Shown: in pieces, positions 1-5,885 of the stretch
Layout of the letters: every line of letters begins with the position of its first letter
Numbering within the stretch: position 1 is the stretch's first letter
NCBI GenBank assembly: GCA_016208665.1
Contig: JACQXT010000115.1
Coordinates: 1 to 6,219 of the forward strand
Reading direction: 5' to 3'
Length of the DNA: 6,219 nucleotides
Source: Chitinivibrionia bacterium
GTDB taxonomy: Bacteria > Krumholzibacteriota > Krumholzibacteriia > WVZY01
The notes under the pieces: generated by a model
What the model was told of the DNA's origin: nothing
The model's database searches: none
Seen by the model: the letters and a program-made list of their open reading frames with translations, nothing else
Program-made: the position numbers and the translations under genes

Positions 1-32
1 GAACGAGAGTCATATGAATAATAATTGGTTTT

Positions 33-40
33 AGGGGGAG
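33..40 (+). promoter_or_regulatory. Shine-Dalgarno of ppdK
   Basis: AGGGGGAG lies three bases before the ATG at 44 and supports that start. The preceding 32 bases are AT-rich, unlike the gene that follows, and could be part of a promoter or leader. Too little upstream sequence is present to name -35/-10 boxes. Confidence 0.7.
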
Positions 41-43
41 ATC

Positions 44-2719
44 ATGGGGAAGAAAGTAGAAAAGTATGTCTATTTCTTTGGCAAAGGGAAGGCCGAGGGA
101 AAGGGGAACGACAAGGATCTCCTGGGAGGGAAGGGAGCCGGGTTGGCCGAGATGACCAACCTGGGGATCCGGGTTCCCCCGGGATTCACCATCACCACCC
201 ATGCCTGTGTCGAATACGTGGGACTGGGGAAGAAGTTCCCCGAGGGGATGTGGGAGGAGACCCTCCGCCACCTGGCCAAGCTGGAGAAGGCGATGGGGAA
301 GAAGTTCGGCGATCCGGCCGGCCCCCTCCTGGTCTCGGTCCGGTCGGGGGCGCGGGTCTCCATGCCCGGGATGATGGACTCGGTTCTCAATGTGGGGCTC
401 AACGACGGGACGGTCCAGGGTCTCGCGGTCCGATCGGGGAATCCCCGGTTCGCCTACGATGCCTACCGCCGCTTCATCACCATGTTCGGAAGCGTGGTGA
501 TGGGGATGGAGCGCCACGATTTCGAGGAGCTTCTGGACGAGAAGAAGAATGAGCTGGGGGTCTCCCTGGATACCGACCTGGACGGTGACGCCCTCAAGGG
601 GCTCGTGGCGAAATACAAGGACCTGGTCCGCCAGCGGACCGGGAAGTCGTTCCCCATGGACCCCCTGGAACAGCTCCGGATGAGCATCGAGGCGGTCTTC
701 GAGTCGTGGGACGCCCCCCGGGCCGTGACCTATCGGAAGATCCACGGCCTCCCCCATAACATGGGGACGGCGGCCAGCGTGGTGGCCATGGTTTTCGGGA
801 ACATGGGGGAGACCTCCGGCACGGGGGTGGCCTTTACCCGGGACCCCTCCACCGGCGAGCGGCGGTTCTTCGGCGAGTGTCTGATGAACGCCCAGGGGGA
901 GGACGTGGTGGCCGGGATCCGGACGCCGTTCCCGGTCCTGGAACTGGAGGCGAAGGTTCCCCAGGCGTACCGGGATCTCATGGACATCTACCAGAAGCTG
1001 GAGCTCCACTACCGGGAGATGCTGGACATCGAGTTTACCATCGAGGAGGGGATCCTCTATATGCTTCAGACCCGGACGGGGAAGCGGACCGCCAACGCGG
1101 CCGTCCGGATCGCCGTGGAGATGGTGGATGAGGGGTTGATCGACCGGGAAACCGCCGTCATGCGGGTGGCCCCCGAGCAGTTGGATCAGATCCTCCACCC
1201 GGTGATCGACCCCAGGTCCAGGATCCAGGTTGTGGCCAAGGGGCTCCCGGCCTCCCCCGGCGCGGCGGTGGGGCGGGCGGTCTTCACGGCGGAAGAGGCC
1301 GAGCGCCTCTCCCGGGAAGGGGAGCGGGTCGTCCTGGTCCGCGCCGAAACGTCGCCGGAGGATATCGGCGGGATGCACGCGGCCCAGGGGATCCTCACCT
1401 CCCGCGGCGGGATGACCAGCCACGCCGCGGTGGTAGCCCGGGGGATGGGGAAGCCCTGCGTGGTGGGGTGCTCCGAGATCCAGGTCCGGGAGAAGGACCG
1501 ATACTTCAAGGCCGGCGATCGGGCGATCCGGGAGGGGGACAATATTGCCCTCAACGGTTCCACCGGCGAGGTGATTCTGGGAGACGTGGCCCTGATCCAG
1601 CCGGAGATGAGCGCCCAGTTCCGGACCCTGATGACCTGGGTGGACGAATTCCGCCGGCTCCGGGTTCGGGCCAACGCGGACACCCCCCGGGACGCCCAGG
1701 CGGCCCGGGAGTTCGGGGCCGAGGGGATCGGTCTCTGCCGGACCGAGCACATGTTCTTCGAGCCCGAACGGGTCAAGGCGGTCCGGGAGATGATCCTGGC
1801 CGATTCCACCGAGGGGCGCAAGAGCGCCCTGGCAAAGCTTCTCCCGATGCAACGAAAGGATTTCCTGGAGATCTTCAAGGCGATGGAGGGGCTCCCGGTC
1901 ACCATCCGGCTCCTGGATCCGCCGCTCCACGAGTTCCTCCCTCATACGGACAAGGAGATCGAGGAACTGTCCGACGAGATGGGGGTCCCGTTCGACAAGC
2001 TGCAGGCCAAGAACAAGTCCCTCTTCGAGTTCAACCCGATGCTGGGGCATCGGGGGTGCCGCCTGGGGATTACCTACCCGGAGATCTACGAGATGCAGGT
2101 CCAGGCCATCTTCGAGGCGGCCTGCGAATTGGCCAAGATAAAGGTCCATGTTCTTCCGGAGATCATGATGCCCCTGGTGGGGTATGCCACGGAACTGGAT
2201 TTTCTCAAGGACCGGGTCGACCGGGTGGCCGGGGAGGTGATGGCCGCCCACGGGGTTCACGTGAACTACACGGTGGGGACGATGATCGAACTCCCCCGGG
2301 CCGCCCTGGCGGCCGACCAGGTGGCCCGCTCCGCGCAGTTCTTCTCCTTCGGGACCAACGACCTGACCCAGACGGCCCTGGGACTTTCCCGGGACGACGC
2401 GGGCCGCTTCCTTCCCTTCTACGTGGAGAAGGGGATTCTTCCGGTCGATCCCTTCGTGACGCTCGACGTGGACGGGGTCGGCGAGCTGATCCGGATCGGG
2501 ATCGCCAAGGGGCGGGGGTTCCGTCCCGACCTGAAGGTGGGGATCTGCGGCGAGCACGGCGGGGATCCGGCTTCCGTCGGCTTCTGCCACGGGATCGGAA
2601 TGGACTACGTGAGCTGTTCCCCCTTCCGGGTCCCCATCGCCCGGCTGTCCGCGGCCCAGGCGGCGATCCGGGGGAAGAGGGAAGAGGCGGCGAAGGGGGG
2701 GAAGGGGAAACGAAAATAA
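44..2719 (+). CDS. ppdK: Pyruvate, phosphate dikinase
   Basis: PPDK (EC 2.7.9.1) is a cytosolic enzyme that interconverts pyruvate + ATP + phosphate with PEP + AMP + diphosphate, serving gluconeogenesis or PPi-linked glycolysis in anaerobes. The 891-residue product aligns end to end, from memory, with the 873-residue Clostridium symbiosum enzyme. An N-terminal ATP-binding region covers about 1-345 (LLGGKGAGLAEM near 26-37, SVRSGARVSMPGMMD at 98-112, GETSGTGVAFTRDPSTGE at 255-272). The phosphohistidine swivel domain covers about 395-515 with GGMTSHAAVVARG, where His460 is the phosphorylated histidine and Thr458 the residue targeted by PDRP-type regulators. The PEP/pyruvate barrel covers about 530-875 (GIGLCRTEHMFF at 561-572, GTNDLTQ at 770-776, GICGEHGGDP with catalytic Cys835). 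A basic tail (residues 877-891, K/G/R-rich) extends past the usual end. The start is supported by AGGGGGAG. No PDRP regulator gene is adjacent. The gene appears complete, with no lesion seen. Confidence 0.98.
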   Translation: MGKKVEKYVYFFGKGKAEGKGNDKDLLGGKGAGLAEMTNLGIRVPPGFTITTHACVEYVGLGKKFPEGMWEETLRHLAKLEKAMGKKFGDPAGPLLVSVRSGARVSMPGMMDSVLNVGLNDGTVQGLAVRSGNPRFAYDAYRRFITMFGSVVMGMERHDFEELLDEKKNELGVSLDTDLDGDALKGLVAKYKDLVRQRTGKSFPMDPLEQLRMSIEAVFESWDAPRAVTYRKIHGLPHNMGTAASVVAMVFGNMGETSGTGVAFTRDPSTGERRFFGECLMNAQGEDVVAGIRTPFPVLELEAKVPQAYRDLMDIYQKLELHYREMLDIEFTIEEGILYMLQTRTGKRTANAAVRIAVEMVDEGLIDRETAVMRVAPEQLDQILHPVIDPRSRIQVVAKGLPASPGAAVGRAVFTAEEAERLSREGERVVLVRAETSPEDIGGMHAAQGILTSRGGMTSHAAVVARGMGKPCVVGCSEIQVREKDRYFKAGDRAIREGDNIALNGSTGEVILGDVALIQPEMSAQFRTLMTWVDEFRRLRVRANADTPRDAQAAREFGAEGIGLCRTEHMFFEPERVKAVREMILADSTEGRKSALAKLLPMQRKDFLEIFKAMEGLPVTIRLLDPPLHEFLPHTDKEIEELSDEMGVPFDKLQAKNKSLFEFNPMLGHRGCRLGITYPEIYEMQVQAIFEAACELAKIKVHVLPEIMMPLVGYATELDFLKDRVDRVAGEVMAAHGVHVNYTVGTMIELPRAALAADQVARSAQFFSFGTNDLTQTALGLSRDDAGRFLPFYVEKGILPVDPFVTLDVDGVGELIRIGIAKGRGFRPDLKVGICGEHGGDPASVGFCHGIGMDYVSCSPFRVPIARLSAAQAAIRGKREEAAKGGKGKRK

Positions 2720-2730
2720 TCGGAGTCAAT

Positions 2731-2782
2731 AAGGAGGGATTGCAAGTTGTCTGTAAAGAGAGTGAATGATTATCCTTGATGA
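2731..2782 (+). promoter_or_regulatory. Strong Shine-Dalgarno with possible 10-codon leader ORF
   Basis: AAGGAGGG at 2731-2738 is the best ribosome-binding site in the window, but no long gene starts at the right distance. Eight bases on, TTG 2747 opens a ten-codon frame (MSVKRVNDYP) that stops at TGA 2777-2779. That stop overlaps ATG 2779 of the nucleotidyltransferase frame as TGATG, an arrangement typical of translational coupling. It may be a leader peptide driving the MNT gene, or the remnant start of a gene lost when the cassette inserted. The short frame is weak evidence by itself. Confidence 0.3.
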
Positions 2783-2802
2783 CGAGAGTGGCGAGGCGCT
2801 TT

Positions 2803-3132
2803 ATGCAACCTATCTCCCAATCAATAAAACCCATTCTTGAAGAACTCCAACTGGAACTCCGGAGGATATACAAAGGACGGTTCCAGAGGCTTGTCCTTTA
2901 CGGTTCTTACGCCCGAGGAGAGGCGACAGAAGACTCGGATATCGACGTGATGGCGGTGATCGCGGGAGTTGAAAACCCCGTGGTGGAGGTTGGAGCATTG
3001 GCCGGTGTCGTCAGCCGGATCTCCCTGAAGTACGATACGTTGATTTCAATCTATCCCATTTCCAATGAGGATTTTGAGGAAAGGAAGGCTCCCCTGTTTC
3101 AGAATGTCAGGAAAGAGGGGATTTCCCTTTGA
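2803..3132 (+). CDS. Minimal nucleotidyltransferase (MNT), partner of HEPN protein
   Basis: Small nucleotidyltransferase of the pol-beta superfamily (NTP_transf_2 type), 109 residues from ATG 2803. The signature GSYARGEATEDSDIDV is at 34-49: Gly34-Ser35 and the metal-binding pair Asp46/Asp48 are intact, and Asp78 in a following strand (KYDTLISIY) is the likely third carboxylate. In characterised MNT-HEPN modules the MNT is the antitoxin, which inactivates its HEPN partner by adding AMP from ATP; the same role here is inference. It overlaps the HEPN gene by four bases (TTGA), so the two are probably co-translated. Start choice: ATG 2803 has GAGG six bases upstream and gives the usual family length. 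ATG 2779 (TGATG overlap with a leader frame) or TTG 2776 would add 8-9 residues. Local base composition is AT-richer than the flanking genes, suggesting acquisition by transfer. Confidence 0.88.
   Translation: MQPISQSIKPILEELQLELRRIYKGRFQRLVLYGSYARGEATEDSDIDVMAVIAGVENPVVEVGALAGVVSRISLKYDTLISIYPISNEDFEERKAPLFQNVRKEGISL
3114..3120 (+). promoter_or_regulatory. Shine-Dalgarno setting the TTG start of the HEPN gene
   Basis: AGAGGGG ends eight bases before TTG 3129, inside the end of the MNT gene. It supports the TTG start over ATG 3147, which has no comparably good site. Confidence 0.55.
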
Positions 3133-3518
3133 AGAAAGAAGATGAGATGAGAGCCTTGGTCAGTAAGGCTCGGAGATATCTCAAATCTTCTGACTTGTTG
3201 ATTCAGGATGGTGATTATGATTCCTCGGTGTCCCGTGCTTATTATGCGATGTTTTATCTGGCCGAGGCGCTCTTGTTGGGGGAGGGACTCTCATTTTCCA
3301 GCCATAAGGCCGTGATCGGGGCCTTTGGCAAGTATTTTGTCAAGACCGGAAAACTCAGCGAAGAACTCCACCGGTCTTTGATCGACGTTTTCGAAAAAAG
3401 ACAGTTTGGGGATTATGAGTCCCAAGTCTATACCGATCGAGAAACCGCTCAGGAAGTTTTGGACAAGGCAAAGATTTTCGTGGAAGAGGTCGGCAAGGAA
3501 GTAAAAAAAACCACCTGA
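3129..3518 (+). CDS. HEPN domain protein (putative toxin of MNT-HEPN pair)
   Basis: A 129-residue all-helical HEPN-domain protein. Visible family marks are DYDSSVSRAYYAMFYLAEALL (about 29-49), SSHKAV (57-62), FVKTGKLSEELH (70-81) and KRQFGDYE (90-97), the pattern of the Pfam HEPN family found beside small nucleotidyltransferases. Many HEPN toxins are RNases using an R-x4-6-H motif. No such motif is present here; the nearest conserved polar residues are Arg36, Tyr38/Tyr39, His59, Arg91 and Asp95-Tyr96. Cleavage activity is therefore not assured; the protein could be a non-RNase HEPN subunit. TTG 3129 overlaps the MNT stop (TTGA) and has AGAGGGG upstream; ATG 3147 is the alternative. Composition is AT-rich relative to neighbours (43% GC at 3181-3240, hand count), as in the MNT gene, so the pair looks like one acquired unit between ppdK and ribD. 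Confidence 0.88.
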   Translation: MKKEDEMRALVSKARRYLKSSDLLIQDGDYDSSVSRAYYAMFYLAEALLLGEGLSFSSHKAVIGAFGKYFVKTGKLSEELHRSLIDVFEKRQFGDYESQVYTDRETAQEVLDKAKIFVEEVGKEVKKTT

Positions 3519-3543
3519 ACCAAGGTTCGCTTCCTGATTCGTC

Positions 3544-4509
3544 ATGGAAACACAAGATGATCGCTTCATGCGGATGGCCCTCGCCCAGGCGGCCCGAGGG
3601 CGGGGGATGACCAGCCCGAACCCGATGGTCGGGGCGGTCCTGGTCAAACAGGGCCAAATCATCGGCAAGGATTACCATCGCCGTGCGGGGACCCCCCACG
3701 CCGAGGCCCTGGTATTGCAACAGGCGGGAAGCCGCGCCCGGGGGGCGACCCTCTATGTCAATCTGGAGCCCTGTTGCCATAAGGAGAAACGGACCCCTCC
3801 CTGCACGTCGGAGATTCTCCGGGCCGGGATCCGGCGGATCGTGGTGGGGATGGAGGATCCCAACCCGAAGGTTTCGGGCCGGGGGCTCGCCCACCTGAAA
3901 GAGGCCGGAGTATCGGTGATTTTCGGCGTCCTCCAGGATCGGGCCCGAAGGCTCAACGAGGCGTATGTCAAGCATATCACCACGGGCCTCCCCTTCGTCA
4001 TTCTCAAAATCGCCTCCACTCTGGACGGGAAGATCGCCACTGTTTCCGGAGAGTCCCGGTGGATCACCGGTGAGACGGCCCGGCAAGAAGTCCACCGGAT
4101 GCGGGGCGCGGCGGACGCCGTGATGGTGGGTTCGGGGACGGCGACCGCCCTCGCTTCCCCCGAGAAGATCCGCGCGTTGAAAGAACGCGGGGTGGAGGTG
4201 CTGGTCCAGCCGGGAAATTCCGGAAAAGTGGATTTTCAGAGTTTATTGGATCTGTTGGGGGAGAGGGGGATCAACTCGATCCTGGTGGAAGGGGGATCGG
4301 AACTCAATGCGGTTCTTCTCAGGGAGAAGATCGCCGACAAGGTCGTTTTCTTCCTGGCGCCGAAGATCATCGGGGGACAGGACGCCGTTTCCGCCGTGGG
4401 CGGGGTGTCTCCCAAAAGCTTGGCCGACGCGGTCCCGCTCCGGGACCTCCGGGTTCGGAAGGTGGGTGAGGATTTGATGGTGGAAGGGTATGTTTACCGG
4501 CATCATTGA
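3544..4509 (+). CDS. ribD: Bifunctional riboflavin deaminase/reductase RibD, reductase domain internally shortened
   Basis: RibD deaminates 2,5-diamino-6-ribosylamino-pyrimidinone 5'-phosphate (EC 3.5.4.26) and reduces the ribosyl chain with NADPH (EC 1.1.1.193). The N-terminal deaminase (about 1-145) is intact: SPNPMVGAVLV (24-34), the zinc motif PHAE with His52 and catalytic Glu54, then EPCCHKEKRTPPC with ligands Cys77 and Cys87, and DPNPKVSGRG (105-114). The reductase domain starts near 150 (LKIASTLDGKIA, RWITGETAR, DAVMVGSGT) and ends with ILVEGGSELN and LAPKIIGG. Between GSGT (196-199) and SPEKIRALKERGVEVL (205-220) the usual stretch with ADDPxLTxR and RVVLDSxxR is missing, about 45 residues. 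This explains a length of 321 against about 360-370. The frame is kept. Reductase activity is doubtful. ATG 3544 gives the family N-terminus, though its Shine-Dalgarno is poor. The gene overlaps the original ribE start by 20 bases. Confidence 0.95.
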   Translation: METQDDRFMRMALAQAARGRGMTSPNPMVGAVLVKQGQIIGKDYHRRAGTPHAEALVLQQAGSRARGATLYVNLEPCCHKEKRTPPCTSEILRAGIRRIVVGMEDPNPKVSGRGLAHLKEAGVSVIFGVLQDRARRLNEAYVKHITTGLPFVILKIASTLDGKIATVSGESRWITGETARQEVHRMRGAADAVMVGSGTATALASPEKIRALKERGVEVLVQPGNSGKVDFQSLLDLLGERGINSILVEGGSELNAVLLREKIADKVVFFLAPKIIGGQDAVSAVGGVSPKSLADAVPLRDLRVRKVGEDLMVEGYVYRHH

Positions 4510-4564
4510 AGAATTGGGGACCGTGCAGGGGGTCCGGCGTCAGGGGGAGGACCGGAATCATTGA
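4490..4564 (+). pseudogene. Original ribE start, cut to 24 codons by the 55-bp duplication
   Basis: ATG 4490, overlapping the end of ribD, opens MFTGIIEELGTVQGVRRQGED, the canonical N-terminus of riboflavin synthase. After 24 codons this frame ends at TGA 4562-4564, because the second copy of the tandem duplication (offset 55, not divisible by three) shifts the remainder into another frame. GGAAGGG lies at 4482-4488, close to the ATG. Without the extra 55 bases this ATG would read straight into the riboflavin synthase body. Confidence 0.75.
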
Positions 4565-4605
4565 AGAATTGGGGACCGTGCAGGGGGTCCGGCGTCAGGG
4601 AGAGG
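4496..4605 (+). repeat. 55-bp tandem duplication at the 5' end of ribE
   Basis: Bases 4496-4550 and 4551-4605 are adjacent direct copies, 53 of 55 identical. They differ at 4501/4556 (C/A) and 4546/4601 (G/A). Both changes fall at the third position of glycine codons when each copy is read in the riboflavin synthase frame. The copies cover codons 3-20 of the native gene plus one base. The unit length breaks the reading frame. It may be a real duplication or a join of two strain variants made in assembly. Confidence 0.95.
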
Positions 4606-5198
4606 ATCTGACCCTGTCCGTCGGCGCGTCCACGGTCCTGTCCGACCTGAAGATCGGCGACAGCATCGCCGTGAGCGGGGCCTGTCTGACCGTAACCAAT
4701 CTTTCCTCCGGAGGGTTCACGGCGGATGTCTCCGAGGAGACGTTGGCGAAGACCACGTTGAAGAACCTCCGGATCGGGGACCGGGTGAACCTGGAGCGCC
4801 CCCTCCGTCCCTCGGACCGGATGGGGGGACACTTTGTCACCGGCCACGTGGATGAAGTCGGAACGATTCAGGACCTTTCCCCTCGCGGTCGGATGCAACA
4901 GATGACCGTCAAAGTCACCCGCGCGCTGCACGGTTACCTGGTCAAAAAGGGTTCCATCGCGGTGGACGGGATCAGCCTAACGGTCAACGAGGTGACCCCC
5001 CACGGCTTCCAGGTAGTGATCATCCCCCTTACCGCCTCGGTCACGACCCTCGGATTCAAACGGGCCGGCGATCCCGTCAACCTGGAAGCCGACCTGATCG
5101 GGAAGTATGTGGAGCGATTTGTGGCCCGTGGGAGATCCCCGGAGGGGATCGATCGGGAGTTTCTCGCTGCTCATGGCTTCCTGACCCCGGAACCATGA
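4506..5198 (+). CDS. ribE: Riboflavin synthase alpha chain, 5' end disrupted
   Basis: Riboflavin synthase (EC 2.5.1.9) dismutates two 6,7-dimethyl-8-ribityllumazines into riboflavin and the pyrimidinedione, the last step of the pathway; it is a cytosolic homotrimer. Two tandem lumazine-binding domains are visible. The first, about 16-105, has SGACLTV (57-63) and VSEETL (75-80). The second, about 107-205, has GGHFVTGHVD (107-116), KKGSIAVDGISLTV (147-160) and VNLEADLIGKYVER (191-204). The body is complete and of normal length. The 5' end is not: a 55-bp duplication puts the native MFTGI start (ATG 4490) out of frame. The open frame can only start at TTG 4506, giving a 15-residue out-of-frame leader that replaces Met-Phe, or later at TTG 4569 or GTG 4578. 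None has a good Shine-Dalgarno. Phe2 of this family is reported to matter for activity, so function is uncertain. The stop overlaps the next gene by ATGA. Confidence 0.92.
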   Translation: MKNWGPCRGSGVRGRTGIIEELGTVQGVRRQGEDLTLSVGASTVLSDLKIGDSIAVSGACLTVTNLSSGGFTADVSEETLAKTTLKNLRIGDRVNLERPLRPSDRMGGHFVTGHVDEVGTIQDLSPRGRMQQMTVKVTRALHGYLVKKGSIAVDGISLTVNEVTPHGFQVVIIPLTASVTTLGFKRAGDPVNLEADLIGKYVERFVARGRSPEGIDREFLAAHGFLTPEP

Positions 5199-5836
5199 GC
5201 CGGGGATGGGGGGTCCTCATCGGACTCCTCTTCTTTTTTCTCTTCCAGGGAATTTACGCGAAGGCGGCCCTCCTCGACCGGGTTCTGGCCGCCGTGGACG
5301 GGGAGATCATCACCCTCACCGACGTCCGGATTGCCATCCAGTTCAGGCTGGTCGATTTGAAAGACCCCGCGGCGGATTCCGAGTCCCCGGAGACCCTGAA
5401 GGCGGCCCTCTCCCGGCTGATCGACCGGAAACTTCTCCTGGCCGAGGCGCGGAAATTCAGCATCACCCCCGAGGGGCTCTCCGAAGAGGAAATTTCCGGC
5501 GAGATCCGGAAGGCCCGGGACCTCCTCCCGCCGGATACTTATACGGCGACTCGGAAACGGTTCGGGATTTCGGAGGATGACCTGATCCGACGGGTCCGGG
5601 AGAAGGGGGCCGAGGAGAAATTTCTCAACTTCCGGATCGGCTTTTTCGTGATTCTCTCCCCGGACGCCATCCGGAAATATTACCAGGAACACGCGGCGGA
5701 CTACGGGGAACGACCCCTGGAGGCGGTGCGGGGAGAGATCGAGACCCTCCTTACCCGCCGGGAGTCTGTCCGGTTACTGGAGGAGTATCTCTCGCGCCTC
5801 CGGGGGCAGGCGACGATTCAGGTGAATTTGCCCTGA
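5195..5836 (+). CDS. Short SurA-like periplasmic chaperone (no parvulin domain)
   Basis: A 213-residue predicted exported protein resembling the N-terminal chaperone region of SurA/parvulin-type peptidyl-prolyl isomerases. Residues 1-24 look like a signal peptide (Arg3, hydrophobic VLIGLLFFFLF, possible cleavage after AKA). LLDRVLAAVDGEIITLTDV (26-44) is the typical SurA-N opening, followed by the helix LSRLIDRKLLLAEARKF (72-88), LSEEEISGEIRKARDL (95-110), GISEDDLIRRVREK (124-137) and YYQEH (162-166). The protein ends with the C-terminal helix (EAVRGEIETLL, LLEEYLSRLRGQATIQV). There is no parvulin catalytic domain between the N- and C-terminal helices, so it is more likely a chaperone for outer-membrane or periplasmic proteins than an isomerase; short versions like this are, to my knowledge, common. 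ATG 5195 overlaps the ribE stop (ATGA) with no clear Shine-Dalgarno, which points to translational coupling. The link to riboflavin synthesis is probably positional. Confidence 0.8.
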   Translation: MSRGWGVLIGLLFFFLFQGIYAKAALLDRVLAAVDGEIITLTDVRIAIQFRLVDLKDPAADSESPETLKAALSRLIDRKLLLAEARKFSITPEGLSEEEISGEIRKARDLLPPDTYTATRKRFGISEDDLIRRVREKGAEEKFLNFRIGFFVILSPDAIRKYYQEHAADYGERPLEAVRGEIETLLTRRESVRLLEEYLSRLRGQATIQVNLP

Positions 5837-5847
5837 AGGACCGGTTT

Positions 5848-5874
5848 GTTGGGCTTCGCTCCGCTCAGCCCAAC
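5848..5874. repeat. Palindromic intergenic repeat A
   Basis: GTTGGGCT (5848-5855) and AGCCCAAC (5867-5874) form a perfect 8-bp stem around an 11-base loop. The sequence resembles the widespread REP-like class with GTTGGGCT...AGCCCAACCTAC ends. It lies 11 bases after the chaperone stop, between convergent genes, and could act as a transcript end or stability hairpin; there is no T-tract for a classical terminator. Confidence 0.75.
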
Positions 5875-5885
5875 CTACCACTGTT

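Noticed and set aside
1186..1905. 239-codon minus-strand frame antisense to ppdK
   Set aside because: Arg/Ser-rich low-complexity product with no domain and no ribosome-binding site; a composition-driven antisense frame.
1468..2769. 433-codon open frame on the plus strand inside ppdK
   Set aside because: It is the +1 shadow of ppdK in GC-rich DNA: the product is Gly/Pro/Arg-rich with no recognisable domain, while the ppdK frame matches its family throughout.
3519..3543. FMN riboswitch upstream of ribD
   Set aside because: Only 25 bases separate the HEPN stop from ribD, far too few for an RFN element, and none of its conserved stems is visible. The small GAACC-AA-GGTTC palindrome at 3517-3528 is too short to mean much.
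3355..4095. 246-codon minus-strand frame across the HEPN and ribD genes
   Set aside because: It covers two well-supported plus-strand genes, and its product shows no family resemblance.
4550..4570. Programmed +1 frameshift rescuing ribE at CAT-TGA (4559-4564)
   Set aside because: A +1 shift here would rejoin the frames, but the site lacks a recognised slippery context such as the prfB CTT-TGA-C, and the product would carry a repeated segment. The simple duplication explains the data.
5030..5040. IIPLT in riboflavin synthase where many homologues have IIPHT
   Set aside because: Escherichia coli has IPET at this place, so the position varies in the family and a Leu is not strong evidence of damage.
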